Shown here in pieces: positions 18,412 through 26,695 of a DNA stretch of 64,000 bases. Every line of letters begins with the position of its first letter. The first letter of the stretch is position 1. Source of the DNA: Beijerinckiaceae bacterium. Lineage in GTDB: Bacteria > Pseudomonadota > Alphaproteobacteria > Rhizobiales > Beijerinckiaceae. The translations under genes were made by a program, and so were the position numbers. The notes beneath the pieces were generated by a model. That model made no database searches. It was not told the DNA's origin and saw only the letters and a program-made list of their open reading frames with translations. The stretch lies in the NCBI GenBank assembly GCA_004564215.1, contig CP024846.1, positions 2,046,001 through 2,110,000 of the forward strand, given 5' to 3'.

Positions 18412-19028
18412 CATCTATCAAGCCGGAATCTTCCCCCTACCATCACGGGGATCTTCGGCGGGCCCTGGTCGAGGCGGGTCTGCAGCTTTTGGAAAAGCGG
18501 GGGCCCGCGCATGTCAGCCTGCGGGAGGTGTCCCGCGTGGCCGGCGTCTCACATAATGCGCCCTACCGCCATTTCGACAGCCGCGAGGCGCTGCTTGCGG
18601 CCATGGCGGCGGATGGATTTGAAACGCTTAGAGCGGCGATGGCGCGGGCCGCCGAGGGCAAGCAAAGCCTGGAGCGCCTTCGCGCCTTGGGGCTCGCCTA
18701 TGTCGGATTCGCCCGCGAGAAGCCGGCGGTCTATCTCTTGATGTTCGGGCCGGAACTCGCGAAGGATCCGTTTCCGGCCCTAAAAGCGGTCGCCGAGCAG
18801 AGTTTCGAGGCCCTGAGGCAGGCGATCGATGCGATCACGCCGGAGGAAACGCGCGCGGCAGCAGCCATCGGCGCTTGGGCTTTGGTTCACGGGCTTGCCC
18901 ATTTGATCGCGGATCGACAGCTTCCCCCTGAGTTGTTTGATCCGGCCGATGACGAAGGCTTGATCGAAAATGTTTTGGCGATTTACCGGCTGGGACTGAT
19001 GCGGCAGGACGAACGCCGGGGAAATTAG
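18396..19028 (+). CDS. TetR/AcrR-family repressor
   Basis: A 210-aa one-component regulator. The N-terminal helix-turn-helix is clear (VSLREVSRVAGVSHNAPYRHFDSREALLAAMAADG, here quoted in parts: VSLREVSRVAGVS and APYRHFDSREALL). It is preceded by YHHGDLRRALVEAGLQLLEKRG. The C-terminal ligand domain with KPAVYLLMFGPEL belongs to the WHG-type TetR group. It is divergent from the oxygenase-NTF2-dehydrogenase operon with a palindrome in between, so it most likely represses that operon until an aldehyde or aromatic ligand binds. ATG 18396 follows GAGGGA very closely, and TTG 18378 is an alternative start. Confidence 0.88.
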   Translation: MLLLSTSIKPESSPYHHGDLRRALVEAGLQLLEKRGPAHVSLREVSRVAGVSHNAPYRHFDSREALLAAMAADGFETLRAAMARAAEGKQSLERLRALGLAYVGFAREKPAVYLLMFGPELAKDPFPALKAVAEQSFEALRQAIDAITPEETRAAAAIGAWALVHGLAHLIADRQLPPELFDPADDEGLIENVLAIYRLGLMRQDERRGN

Positions 19029-19034
19029 ACGGAA

Positions 19035-19733
19035 TCAATTCGTCTGTTTTGCCGCTTCGATCAGCAGCGTCCTGATGTCGCCGAGGATTGCGGCGGGATC
19101 GAGCGATTGGTTGGAATAAATCTCCCGCACCCAGCCATCAGTGTCGATCAGGAAAACTTTGAGGATATGGTTCAAGACCAAAACGCCCCGCGCCGATGCC
19201 TCCCGGTCGATGGAAATCTCCTCGCCCATATCGCGGAGCAAGGGTCGCAGAAAAAATTCCGAATAGGTGGTCAGAAAAACCCATGGCAGGATGGCCGTCT
19301 CGGCCTCATAGCGCCGTGCAAACCAGCGAAGGACGTCCGGCGTGTCATGCGCCGGGTCAATGCTCACAAACACGAGGCGAACGCGGCCGTGCAAATCCGG
19401 ATGCGCAATGATCTCCCCGCGAATCTTTTCAAAAGCATCCCAGGCGAGGGGACAGCCATTCGGGTCAGTGCAATAGCTATAGAAAAAGCCGAGAAGCGTG
19501 ATGGCCCCGGTCGTGTAGCGCGCGAGCGAGCGCGGAAAGCGGCTGCCTTCGAGCACGATGGCAGCGGGCACACGCTGAATATGATCGAGGCTATAGCTTC
19601 CGGGCAAGGGAAGGGAGAGCCCGCCGCGCTCCTCTGCGGCAACCGGCAAATGGCTCGATGGAACACTGGCCGTCGCGATCAGCGCAGTGCAAAGCACTCG
19701 GACAATCGCCTGCCCTGCCGCTCGATAAATCAC
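19035..19733 (-). CDS. SCO1/SenC-family copper protein with a CX5C motif, coupled to mtoX
   Basis: A 232-aa exported SCO1/SenC protein, a thioredoxin-fold copper chaperone. GTG 19733 overlaps the mtoX stop as GTGA, giving translational coupling. The open frame back to 19868 would lie inside mtoX and is rejected. A signal peptide (IVRVLCTALIATASVPSS...) precedes the SCO fold, which shows LVFVSIDPAHDTP and the late histidine in LNHILKVFLID. The copper motif is unusual: the cysteines in YCTDPNGCP are separated by five residues (about C88 and C94) instead of the usual CPxxC spacing seen in the other SCO protein at 49782. In characterised methanethiol oxidisers a SCO1 gene follows mtoX and is thought to supply copper. 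Confidence 0.88.
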   Translation of the reverse strand: MIYRAAGQAIVRVLCTALIATASVPSSHLPVAAEERGGLSLPLPGSYSLDHIQRVPAAIVLEGSRFPRSLARYTTGAITLLGFFYSYCTDPNGCPLAWDAFEKIRGEIIAHPDLHGRVRLVFVSIDPAHDTPDVLRWFARRYEAETAILPWVFLTTYSEFFLRPLLRDMGEEISIDREASARGVLVLNHILKVFLIDTDGWVREIYSNQSLDPAAILGDIRTLLIEAAKQTN

Positions 19734-21046
19734 CGTGACGCGGCGCGGATCGGATGATCGACCGAAGCCTTGTCCATCGGTCCGGAAAATTTCATGTGGT
19801 GGGGACGGCCGAGCTGCTCCTTGGAAAAATCGACCTCGAATTTGAGTTTCAAATCCTTGCCGTCCCAATCATAGGCGCGCAGGACCTGCTCGTTGTCGGC
19901 GCCCTTTTTGTCCCAGTTTTCGAGCAGCGATGAGGTGATGTAGACGCGCTTTCCATCCCAGCTTTGGGAAATCATGTTGACCTGCTTGCCGGTGACTTTC
20001 TCAAAAATCTGCACGGGCTTCGTAGGATCGGAAATATCGAACAAACGGGTGGTGCCGTCCATAAACGTGTTCACCCAAATCGTCTTGCCATCGGCCGCAA
20101 TCGAAATATCGACAGGCAAGGGAATCTTGGCCGGATCGCCGATCGTGCCGACTTCCTTGGCCTGCCATTCATTTTTGTCGTCATGGTTGATGAGCCAGAG
20201 CTTTGAGGTCAGAGCCGAAGCGGTGATGGCCCAATCGTCGCCTTCCTTCAGGGACCAACGGATTTCGAGCGGCGCGCCCGGAACGCTGAAGATTTTTTCG
20301 GGCTGGAGCGACTTGAGATTCCACAGCACCATTGTATTGCCGAAGTGCTTCATGGCTTCGGAATCCTTGATGAGGGCGCCGAGATCCCTCATGTAATTGT
20401 TCCAGCCGGTGAAGCTCGAAGTCAAAAACACATTCTTCTTCGGATTGATGGCAATGTCGTAGCCATAGCCGTCGCCGCCCTTGTCGGCCGGGATCGGATG
20501 GGCGGAGAGAAACTCTCCTTTGTTGTTATAAATCGCAATTCCGGTCATGCCGTCGTGGGTCTTGTCGTTCGACAAGGCGCCGATCACCATCCGGCCGGGG
20601 ATGGCATAAAACGTATGCGGGCCGATGAAGCCGGTCTTTTGGGGAAGATCGGTAATTGTGTTGACGAGCTTTGGCTTCGACGGATCCGTGCCGACGTCAA
20701 AGATAAAAATCTTGCTGTCGTCGAGCCGACCGGCCCAAAGATATTTGCGGTCGTCCGTGAAGCCCATGTGATGCGCCTCGCCGCGGCCACCGACGGAAAC
20801 GCTGCTGATCATCTTACCGTAATTGCTCGATTTTGGATCGGCTTCAATCGTCACAAGCTTGTCGGAACCATCGCCGAGATCTTTGTCCCCGAGCGTCCAG
20901 ACATGAACATAAGCCTCCTGACCTTTGATGAGGGCGGCCGTGTAGGGCGAGAGGCAGGTCTCGTCAGCCCATGCGGCGGGAGGTATGAACCCGGCCGTGG
21001 CGGCGATCATGGCCGTCATTAACACGCACAAAGATGTCCGCTTCAT
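19730..21046 (-). CDS. mtoX: Methanethiol oxidase (selenium-binding-protein SBP56 family)
   Basis: A 438-aa periplasmic SBP56-family protein. The family's bacterial members oxidise methanethiol to formaldehyde, hydrogen sulfide and hydrogen peroxide, with copper in the active site. An N-terminal Sec signal peptide ends at PPAAWA and is followed by ETCLSPYTAALIKG. The core beta-propeller segments include GRGEAHHMGFTDDRKYLWAG, GPHTFYAIPGRMVIGAL and LGRPHHMKFSG, with conserved histidines. The gene overlaps the SCO1 gene by four bases, the gene order described for methylotrophic mtoX clusters. The divergent neighbour is a persulfide-dioxygenase-like gene. Assignment to mtoX rests on family plus operon; substrate specificity is inferred. 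Confidence 0.9.
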   Translation of the reverse strand: MKRTSLCVLMTAMIAATAGFIPPAAWADETCLSPYTAALIKGQEAYVHVWTLGDKDLGDGSDKLVTIEADPKSSNYGKMISSVSVGGRGEAHHMGFTDDRKYLWAGRLDDSKIFIFDVGTDPSKPKLVNTITDLPQKTGFIGPHTFYAIPGRMVIGALSNDKTHDGMTGIAIYNNKGEFLSAHPIPADKGGDGYGYDIAINPKKNVFLTSSFTGWNNYMRDLGALIKDSEAMKHFGNTMVLWNLKSLQPEKIFSVPGAPLEIRWSLKEGDDWAITASALTSKLWLINHDDKNEWQAKEVGTIGDPAKIPLPVDISIAADGKTIWVNTFMDGTTRLFDISDPTKPVQIFEKVTGKQVNMISQSWDGKRVYITSSLLENWDKKGADNEQVLRAYDWDGKDLKLKFEVDFSKEQLGRPHHMKFSGPMDKASVDHPIRAASR

Positions 21047-21241
21047 CCCGCGCCTCTTTTCGTTCGACGACGGTGCGACGTGCCAACTGTCCAGCTGAGA
21101 TTATGATTTTTTTCAACCGGAGGCAACACCAACGTCCCTCCTGGATTTCTCCGAACGTTTTCCGCAAACCTCGGAGGGTCACTATGTTCCGCAACGGTCT
21201 TTCGGCTTATATGATCGATCAAGGCCTTGGCGAGAACCAAC

Positions 21242-22135
21242 ATGCGCAGCTTCACTGGAAAACAACCCGTTGTAAAAGGCTTTTTCGAAAAGCGCACCTC
21301 CAGCGTCCAATATGTGGTCTTCGATCCGGCCACCAAGAAATGCGTTATTATCGATCCCGTCCTCGACTTCGAGGAAAAGTCTGGCACGACGGCAACACGA
21401 TCTGCCGAGGCGATTTTGAGCTATGTGAATGAGCAGCAGCTCACGATCGAACTTATTCTCGACACGCATGCCCATGCCGACCATCTCTCGGCGAGCTGGT
21501 ATTTAAAACAGAAGACGCATGCACCCGTCGCTATCGGGGATGGCGTGTGCGAAGTCCAAAAAGTCTGGAAGCAGATTTACAATTGGCCCGACCTCCCCGC
21601 AGACGGATCGCAATGGGACCGGCTCATCGCCAATGGCGAAAAATTTCGGATCGGGGAAATCGAGGTTGAGGCGATCCTTTCGCCTGGCCATACGCCGGCC
21701 TCGATGACCTATGTCATGGGCGACGCAGTCTTCGTTCACGACACCTTGTTTGCGCCGGACTATGGGACGGCGCGTGCCGATTTTCCCGGCGGCAATGCGG
21801 CGCAGCTTTGGCGCTCGATTCAGAGAATTCTTGCCCTGCCTGAGGAGTTCCGGGTGTTCACCGGGCATGACTATCAGCCTGGTGGCCGGGCGGTGTCCTT
21901 CGAGAGCACGATTGCCGAACAACGAAGCAACACGCATCTCGTGCGGACCGGCAATGAGGCGGCCTTCGTCGCATTCCGCGAATCGCGCGACAAAACTTTG
22001 CCGCTGCCAAAATTGCTGTTGCCTTCGCTGCAGGTCAATATTCGAGGTGGCCGCCTGCCCGAGCCCGAAAGCAATGGCCGCCGTTATCTGAAAATCCCGC
22101 TCGATGCTTTTGAGGGCGCGGTCTGGGACGAGTAA
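21242..22135 (+). CDS. Persulfide-dioxygenase-like MBL-fold hydrolase (Blh/ETHE1 group)
   Basis: A 297-aa metallo-beta-lactamase-fold protein of the Blh/ETHE1 group, most of whose studied members are Fe(II) persulfide dioxygenases that oxidise glutathione persulfide to sulfite. The metal motif THAHADHLSASWYLK, the second-sphere LSPGHTPASM, the VFVHDTLFAPDYGTARADFPGG segment and the FTGHDYQPGGR end motif are all present. ATG 21242 gives the usual N-terminus (QPVVKGFFEKRTSSVQYVV), but its ribosome site is weak. A different-frame ATG at 21184 has a strong one. It is divergent from mtoX, whose product releases sulfide, so a sulfide-detoxification role fits. Confidence 0.85.
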   Translation: MRSFTGKQPVVKGFFEKRTSSVQYVVFDPATKKCVIIDPVLDFEEKSGTTATRSAEAILSYVNEQQLTIELILDTHAHADHLSASWYLKQKTHAPVAIGDGVCEVQKVWKQIYNWPDLPADGSQWDRLIANGEKFRIGEIEVEAILSPGHTPASMTYVMGDAVFVHDTLFAPDYGTARADFPGGNAAQLWRSIQRILALPEEFRVFTGHDYQPGGRAVSFESTIAEQRSNTHLVRTGNEAAFVAFRESRDKTLPLPKLLLPSLQVNIRGGRLPEPESNGRRYLKIPLDAFEGAVWDE

Positions 22136-22152
22136 CAAACCGGAGACAATGG

Positions 22153-22734
22153 GTGAGCCCCGAACTCCTTGGACCAAGCGACTACGAGGCTTTGGCGGAC
22201 CATCTCAACCGCCAGAACGCCGAGACCGATGGATTGGGCTTGCCATTTTTTTCGGCGATTACCGGGCCGCCTCTGGACGCGCATGAACCGCGCCAACGTG
22301 CGAATAGGATCGCGAATTGGGCCCGCAGGATCGGCGAGCCAGGCTGGCAAAGAATGTGGGGAATTAGAAGCGATGTCGATGGGGCGATCATCGGCCATCT
22401 CGAACTCACCGGCCCGGAATATAAAGTCAAGCAACATCGCGCCAAGATCGCCGTCGGCGTCGAGCCGCCCTACAGACGGCAAGGCTTGGGGGAGGGTTTG
22501 CTGCGCGCGGCGATCGCTTTTGCCAATGACGCCGGTCTTGCTTGGCTCGATCTCTGGGTCTTTACCCATAACAGGCCGGCGTCGGCCCTTTACCGAAAAA
22601 TCGGTTTCGTCGAGGTCGGGCGATTCAAGGACCAGTTTCGCATCGGCCAATGGGCGATCGAGGATGTGGCCATGGCATTGGAGCTTGAAACGCGCCGCTC
22701 CCGTCCGGCTCCGCCCGCCCCTTACGAGGAATGA
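22153..22734 (+). CDS. GNAT-family N-acetyltransferase
   Basis: A 193-aa GCN5-related acetyltransferase. The acetyl-CoA pyrophosphate-binding motif is RRQGLGEGLLRAAIAFA (around residues 112-128), followed by the WLDLWVFTHNRPASALYRKIGF segment that closes the fold. The substrate is not predictable; relatives include ribosomal-protein and small-molecule acetylases. GTG 22153 is preceded by GGAG with seven-base spacing and lies 17 bases after the persulfide-dioxygenase-like gene, so cotranscription is possible. Its last 13 bases overlap the convergent M3 peptidase gene. Confidence 0.88.
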   Translation: MSPELLGPSDYEALADHLNRQNAETDGLGLPFFSAITGPPLDAHEPRQRANRIANWARRIGEPGWQRMWGIRSDVDGAIIGHLELTGPEYKVKQHRAKIAVGVEPPYRRQGLGEGLLRAAIAFANDAGLAWLDLWVFTHNRPASALYRKIGFVEVGRFKDQFRIGQWAIEDVAMALELETRRSRPAPPAPYEE

Positions 22735-24587
22735 GAAAATTCCAGGCCTTCGAGTTCCGCGATCATCGACTCGATCATCTTGAGCCCGATCTGCCAGAAC
22801 CCCGGATCCCGCGCATCCAGTCCGAATGGCGCCAACAGTTCGGAATGATGCTTGGTGCCTCCCGCCGACAGCATGGCGAGGTAGCGTTCGGCAAAATTGT
22901 CTTGCGCGCCCTCATAGACGCCATAGAGCGAATTCACCAGACAATCCCCGAAGGCGTAAGCGTAGACGTAAAAGGGGGAATGCACGAAGTGCGGAATATA
23001 GGCCCAATAGGTCTCGTAATCGGGTCCGAATTCGATCGAAGGCCCGAGACTGTCGGCCTGCTCGCTCATCCATAGGCTGCAAATATCATCGGCGGTGAGT
23101 TCGCCTTTGCGCCGCTCGAGATGCAATTTGCGCTCGAATGAATAGAAGGCGATTTGCCGGACGACAGTGTTCAGCATGTCTTCGACCTTGGCGGCGAGCA
23201 AGGCGCGACGCTGGGGAGCGCTGGATGTGCGCAGAAGCAAGGCGCGGAAGGTCAGCATTTCGCCGAATACGGACGCGGTCTCGGCGAGCGTCAGCGGCGT
23301 CGGCGCCATGAGCGCGCCATTGGGGCCGGCCAGAACCTGATGTACGCCGTGCCCGAGTTCATGCGCGAGCGTCATCACATCGCGCGGCTTGCCCTGATAA
23401 TTCAAAAGCACGTAAGGATGCGCGGACGGCACGGTCGGATGCGCGAAGGCGCCCGGCTGCTTGCCCGGCCGCACCGGCGCGTCGATCCAGCGTTCGTCGA
23501 AAAAGCGCTTGGCAATGCCGGACATCTTTGGCGAGAAGGCATCATAGGCGCCAAGAACGATGTCCCGCGCATCGCCCCAGGGATAGTTCTTCGAGGCGGC
23601 ATGCGGCAGCGGCGCATTGCGGTCCCAATGCTTCAGGGCGGGCTTGTTGAACCATTTCGCCTTCAGCCTGTAGTAGCGATGCGACAAGCGCGGATAGGCC
23701 TCGCGCACGGCCGAGACCAATGCGTCGACGACCTCGCGCTCGACTCGGTTCGCAAGGTGCCTCGCGTCGGCGACATCCTTGAACCCGCGCCAGCGGTCGG
23801 AAATCTCTTTGTCCTTGGCGAGCGTATTGGTGACGAGCGCAAAGGTCCGCAAGTTTCCTCTGAGGCCCGCGCCGAACGCAAGGGCGGCCTTTTCGCGGGT
23901 CTTTTCTTTCGGATCCTGCATCAAATTGAGCACGGGCTCGATCGTCATCGTCTGGCCATCGACGACGAATCGCAAGCTCGCGATCGTCTCGTCGAAAAGC
24001 CGGTTCCACGCACCGAAACTGGTAATCGATTTTTCGTGGAACAATTGTTCGAGTTTGTCGTCGAGCTGATAAGGCTTGCCCTTGCGGATGTCTTCAAGCC
24101 AGGGCCGATAATATTTGAGCGCGCCTCCCGCCACTTTGGCCATGAGGCGGTCATCGAGCCGGTTCAATTCAAGTTCGAAGAACAAAAGATCCGACGAAGC
24201 GGCGGTTATTTTTTCCTGCGTATCGCCATAAAATTTCATCCGCGCGGGATCGACCGTATTGGCCGCATAGACGAGCCCGGCATAGGACATGATGCGCCCT
24301 AAAAGTTCTTCGAGCGCTTCATAGCGCTGCACGGCCTCGAGAAGCCCCTCGCCGGAGCGCTTCTTGGCTAGGCCTTCGAGCTTGCCTTTGTAGGTTGAAT
24401 TGAAGGCGGTGCATTCGGCCGCCGCCTTGGCGAGATCGCCCAGAAAGGCCGGCGAATCCATCGCCGGATAAAGATCGGCAAGATTCCATTCCGGCAAGCC
24501 GTCGAATTCAGCCGGCTGCTTGGCTTTTGCGCTGGATTGCCGAGTGGCGTGAACAGTGCGGAGAAATCCAGATGCGCGCAGGAGCAT
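22722..24587 (-). CDS. pepF: M3-family oligoendopeptidase F
   Basis: A 621-aa cytoplasmic zinc metallopeptidase of the M3B (PepF) group that degrades oligopeptides. The zinc motif HELGHGVHQ is intact in VMTLAHELGHGVHQVLA, and the third ligand glutamate lies in LTLAETASVFGEM. The N-terminal helical cap contains EWNLADLYPAMDSPAF, usual for the family, and the C-terminal LYGVYEGAQDNFAERYLAMLSAGGTKHHSELL completes the domain. ATG 24587 adds about 30 residues before the conserved start and has no strong ribosome site, so a slightly shorter protein is possible. It overlaps the GNAT gene tail to tail. Confidence 0.9.
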   Translation of the reverse strand: MLLRASGFLRTVHATRQSSAKAKQPAEFDGLPEWNLADLYPAMDSPAFLGDLAKAAAECTAFNSTYKGKLEGLAKKRSGEGLLEAVQRYEALEELLGRIMSYAGLVYAANTVDPARMKFYGDTQEKITAASSDLLFFELELNRLDDRLMAKVAGGALKYYRPWLEDIRKGKPYQLDDKLEQLFHEKSITSFGAWNRLFDETIASLRFVVDGQTMTIEPVLNLMQDPKEKTREKAALAFGAGLRGNLRTFALVTNTLAKDKEISDRWRGFKDVADARHLANRVEREVVDALVSAVREAYPRLSHRYYRLKAKWFNKPALKHWDRNAPLPHAASKNYPWGDARDIVLGAYDAFSPKMSGIAKRFFDERWIDAPVRPGKQPGAFAHPTVPSAHPYVLLNYQGKPRDVMTLAHELGHGVHQVLAGPNGALMAPTPLTLAETASVFGEMLTFRALLLRTSSAPQRRALLAAKVEDMLNTVVRQIAFYSFERKLHLERRKGELTADDICSLWMSEQADSLGPSIEFGPDYETYWAYIPHFVHSPFYVYAYAFGDCLVNSLYGVYEGAQDNFAERYLAMLSAGGTKHHSELLAPFGLDARDPGFWQIGLKMIESMIAELEGLEFSHSS

Positions 24588-24689
24588 TTGAGAACCGTTC
24601 TATTTTCGGAAGGATGTCCAATAAAAAATCATAACGGATAGAAGGGCCCGCAATCAACCTTTGCGCGAAGTTAACGCTTGCGGGGGGCC

Positions 24690-26693
24690 TTATCTCCGTT
24701 TCCTCGCTTTGGATTGCGCCTTGCGTTCGGCAATCAGAGCGAGGGCCTGATTCAAATTCTGGCCAGCCGTTTGCCAGTAATGGGGCGATTGCTTTTCGTT
24801 GAATTCCTTCAAGGCTTCGCGAAAAGCGGCAACGGCCTGCTGCAACCGTTCGGTTCCGCTTTCCCGCTCGCCAAGCAGTTTGAGGGCAACGCCTAGATTG
24901 TTCTGGGCCATGGCCCATTGCAGCGGCGCGCGCCCGCGGGTCTGTTCCTTCAAAGCCTCGCGAAAGGCGGCAACGGCTTCTTCAAGTCTCAAGGTTCCGC
25001 TGTCCTGCGTACCGAGCGCTTCCAACGCAAGGCCGAGGTTGTTCTGGGCCATGGCCCATTGGGTCGGCGCGCTCTGCCGGGAAAATTCCTCCAAGGCTGC
25101 ACGAAAGGCAATCACGGCTTCGTTCAGTCTGGCTGGGTCTCCTTCGCGCATGCCCAGTGTTTCCAGCGCGAGGCCCAGATTGTTTTGAGTCATGCCCCAT
25201 TGGCGCGGGGTGCGCTCTCTGGTGAACTCCAGCAGGGCTTCCCGATAGGCGGAAACAGCCTCGTTCAGCCGCGCGGTGCCGTTCTCCCCCGCCTCCCGCG
25301 CACCCAGCGTCATAAGCGCATTGCCAAGGTTCACTCTCGCCATGCCCCATTGGAGCGGCACGCGTTCGCGGGTCGCCTCCATCACGGCTTCACGATAGGC
25401 GGTCACGGCTTCCTCCAGCCGCGCGGTCCCGCTTTCCCGTTGGCCGAGCATGACGAGGGTGGCCCCGAGATTGATTTGCGTCATCGCCCATTGGAGCGGA
25501 ACCCGCTCGCGGGTCGCTTCTTTCGCGGCTTCTCGATAGGCCACAACCGCTTCTTCCAGCCGCGTCGTCCCGCTTTCGCGTTCGCCGAGTCTTGCCAGCG
25601 CATTGGCAAGATCGACCTCTGTCATCGCCCAATCGAGCGGCAGGCGCTCGCGGGTCCGTTCCCTCAAAGCTTCACGATAGGCGCCGACGGCCTCTTCGAG
25701 CCGCGCGGTTCCGCTCTCCCGCTCGCCGAGCGTGACCAGGGCGTTGCCGAGATTCAGTTGGGCCGTGGCCCGATCGAGAGGCGCGCGCTCAGGCGTAAAT
25801 TCCTGCAAAGCGTCACGAACCGCGACGACGGCCTCTTCGAGGAGAGCGGTCCCCGCCTGACGCTCACCAAGCACCCAAAGCGCGTTGCCGAGGTTCATTC
25901 GGGCCATGGCCCAATCGAGCGGAAACGCCTGCCGGGTTTTAAGTTCGCCCAGGCTGCGATAGCGTTCGATCGCCGCGTACGCGGCCGCATTGTCTCCAAA
26001 TTCGCTGCCTTGCCGGTGAAGAGCATCGGCCTCGTTGTTGAGATATGTCCACCGCGCATCGCTCCCCACCGGCGCTTTTGCCGCCGCCTCAGTGAAGCGT
26101 TGCGCCGCATCGAGATAGCGCAGACGCGTCAAGGCCAGATCGCCGCGCTGGGCGGAGGTTTGCGCGGCATTGAGCGCCAGCCGGTCCAACGCCTCGGTTT
26201 GGATCTTCTCGATCGCGGCCAAACGATCGTCGGCTTCGCCGAGCTGGCCGTCTTGGATCGCCCTTTGGGCGGCCGCCTTCAATGTGGTGATTTTCGCATC
26301 GTCGCCGGGCTGCTCCGCCGCCGCCCTTTGCAACTCCTTATATTTCTGGGCAATCTCGGCCAGTTTCGCGGCGAGCCGCTCGGGTGGAACATTGGCTTCG
26401 CCGACGATCTCCAAGGCGCTGCGAACCTGGTTCTGATTGAGGTCGAGCTTTTCCTTGAGAAGCGAAATCGTATCCTTCTGCGAGTCCGACAGATCGCTGA
26501 GGTCTTTGGTCCGGGAACGAACCGCTTCCTCGAGCTTTTCGTAAGGAACCCCGATCGTGCTGTTCGAAACATTGCCGCCGATCGCGACACTTCCGCCTTC
26601 GGCATGAATGGGAGGCCGTTCCTGCGCATAGGTTTCCTGGCCTCCCGATATGAAGGCGAAAAACAAACAGAGGGCCAGGACGACCCGCCACAT
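24690..26693 (-). CDS. Exported TPR-repeat protein with an N-terminal SVAIGG motif
   Basis: A 667-aa protein beginning with a signal peptide or anchor (WRVVLALCLFFAFISGGQETYA). A short Gly/Ser/Val/Asn motif GGSVAIGGNVSNSTI follows, then a coiled-coil-like region (residues 50-200), then about nine tandem TPR-like repeats of roughly 47 residues (for example RVPLQWAMTQINLGATLVML... EEAVTAYREA). The DNA therefore carries a degenerate 141-base tandem repeat. The repeats resemble those of TPR proteins that act as protein-interaction scaffolds. No catalytic domain is visible. ATG 26693 lies two bases after the stop of the small membrane-protein gene, which carries a variant of the same SVAIGG motif. 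Confidence 0.82.
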   Translation of the reverse strand: MWRVVLALCLFFAFISGGQETYAQERPPIHAEGGSVAIGGNVSNSTIGVPYEKLEEAVRSRTKDLSDLSDSQKDTISLLKEKLDLNQNQVRSALEIVGEANVPPERLAAKLAEIAQKYKELQRAAAEQPGDDAKITTLKAAAQRAIQDGQLGEADDRLAAIEKIQTEALDRLALNAAQTSAQRGDLALTRLRYLDAAQRFTEAAAKAPVGSDARWTYLNNEADALHRQGSEFGDNAAAYAAIERYRSLGELKTRQAFPLDWAMARMNLGNALWVLGERQAGTALLEEAVVAVRDALQEFTPERAPLDRATAQLNLGNALVTLGERESGTARLEEAVGAYREALRERTRERLPLDWAMTEVDLANALARLGERESGTTRLEEAVVAYREAAKEATRERVPLQWAMTQINLGATLVMLGQRESGTARLEEAVTAYREAVMEATRERVPLQWGMARVNLGNALMTLGAREAGENGTARLNEAVSAYREALLEFTRERTPRQWGMTQNNLGLALETLGMREGDPARLNEAVIAFRAALEEFSRQSAPTQWAMAQNNLGLALEALGTQDSGTLRLEEAVAAFREALKEQTRGRAPLQWAMAQNNLGVALKLLGERESGTERLQQAVAAFREALKEFNEKQSPHYWQTAGQNLNQALALIAERKAQSKARKRR

Positions 26694-26695
26694 GG

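Noticed and set aside
19734..19868. Upstream extension of the SCO1 gene into mtoX
   Set aside because: The sequence reads mtoX in another frame; GTG 19733 overlapping the mtoX stop is a better start.
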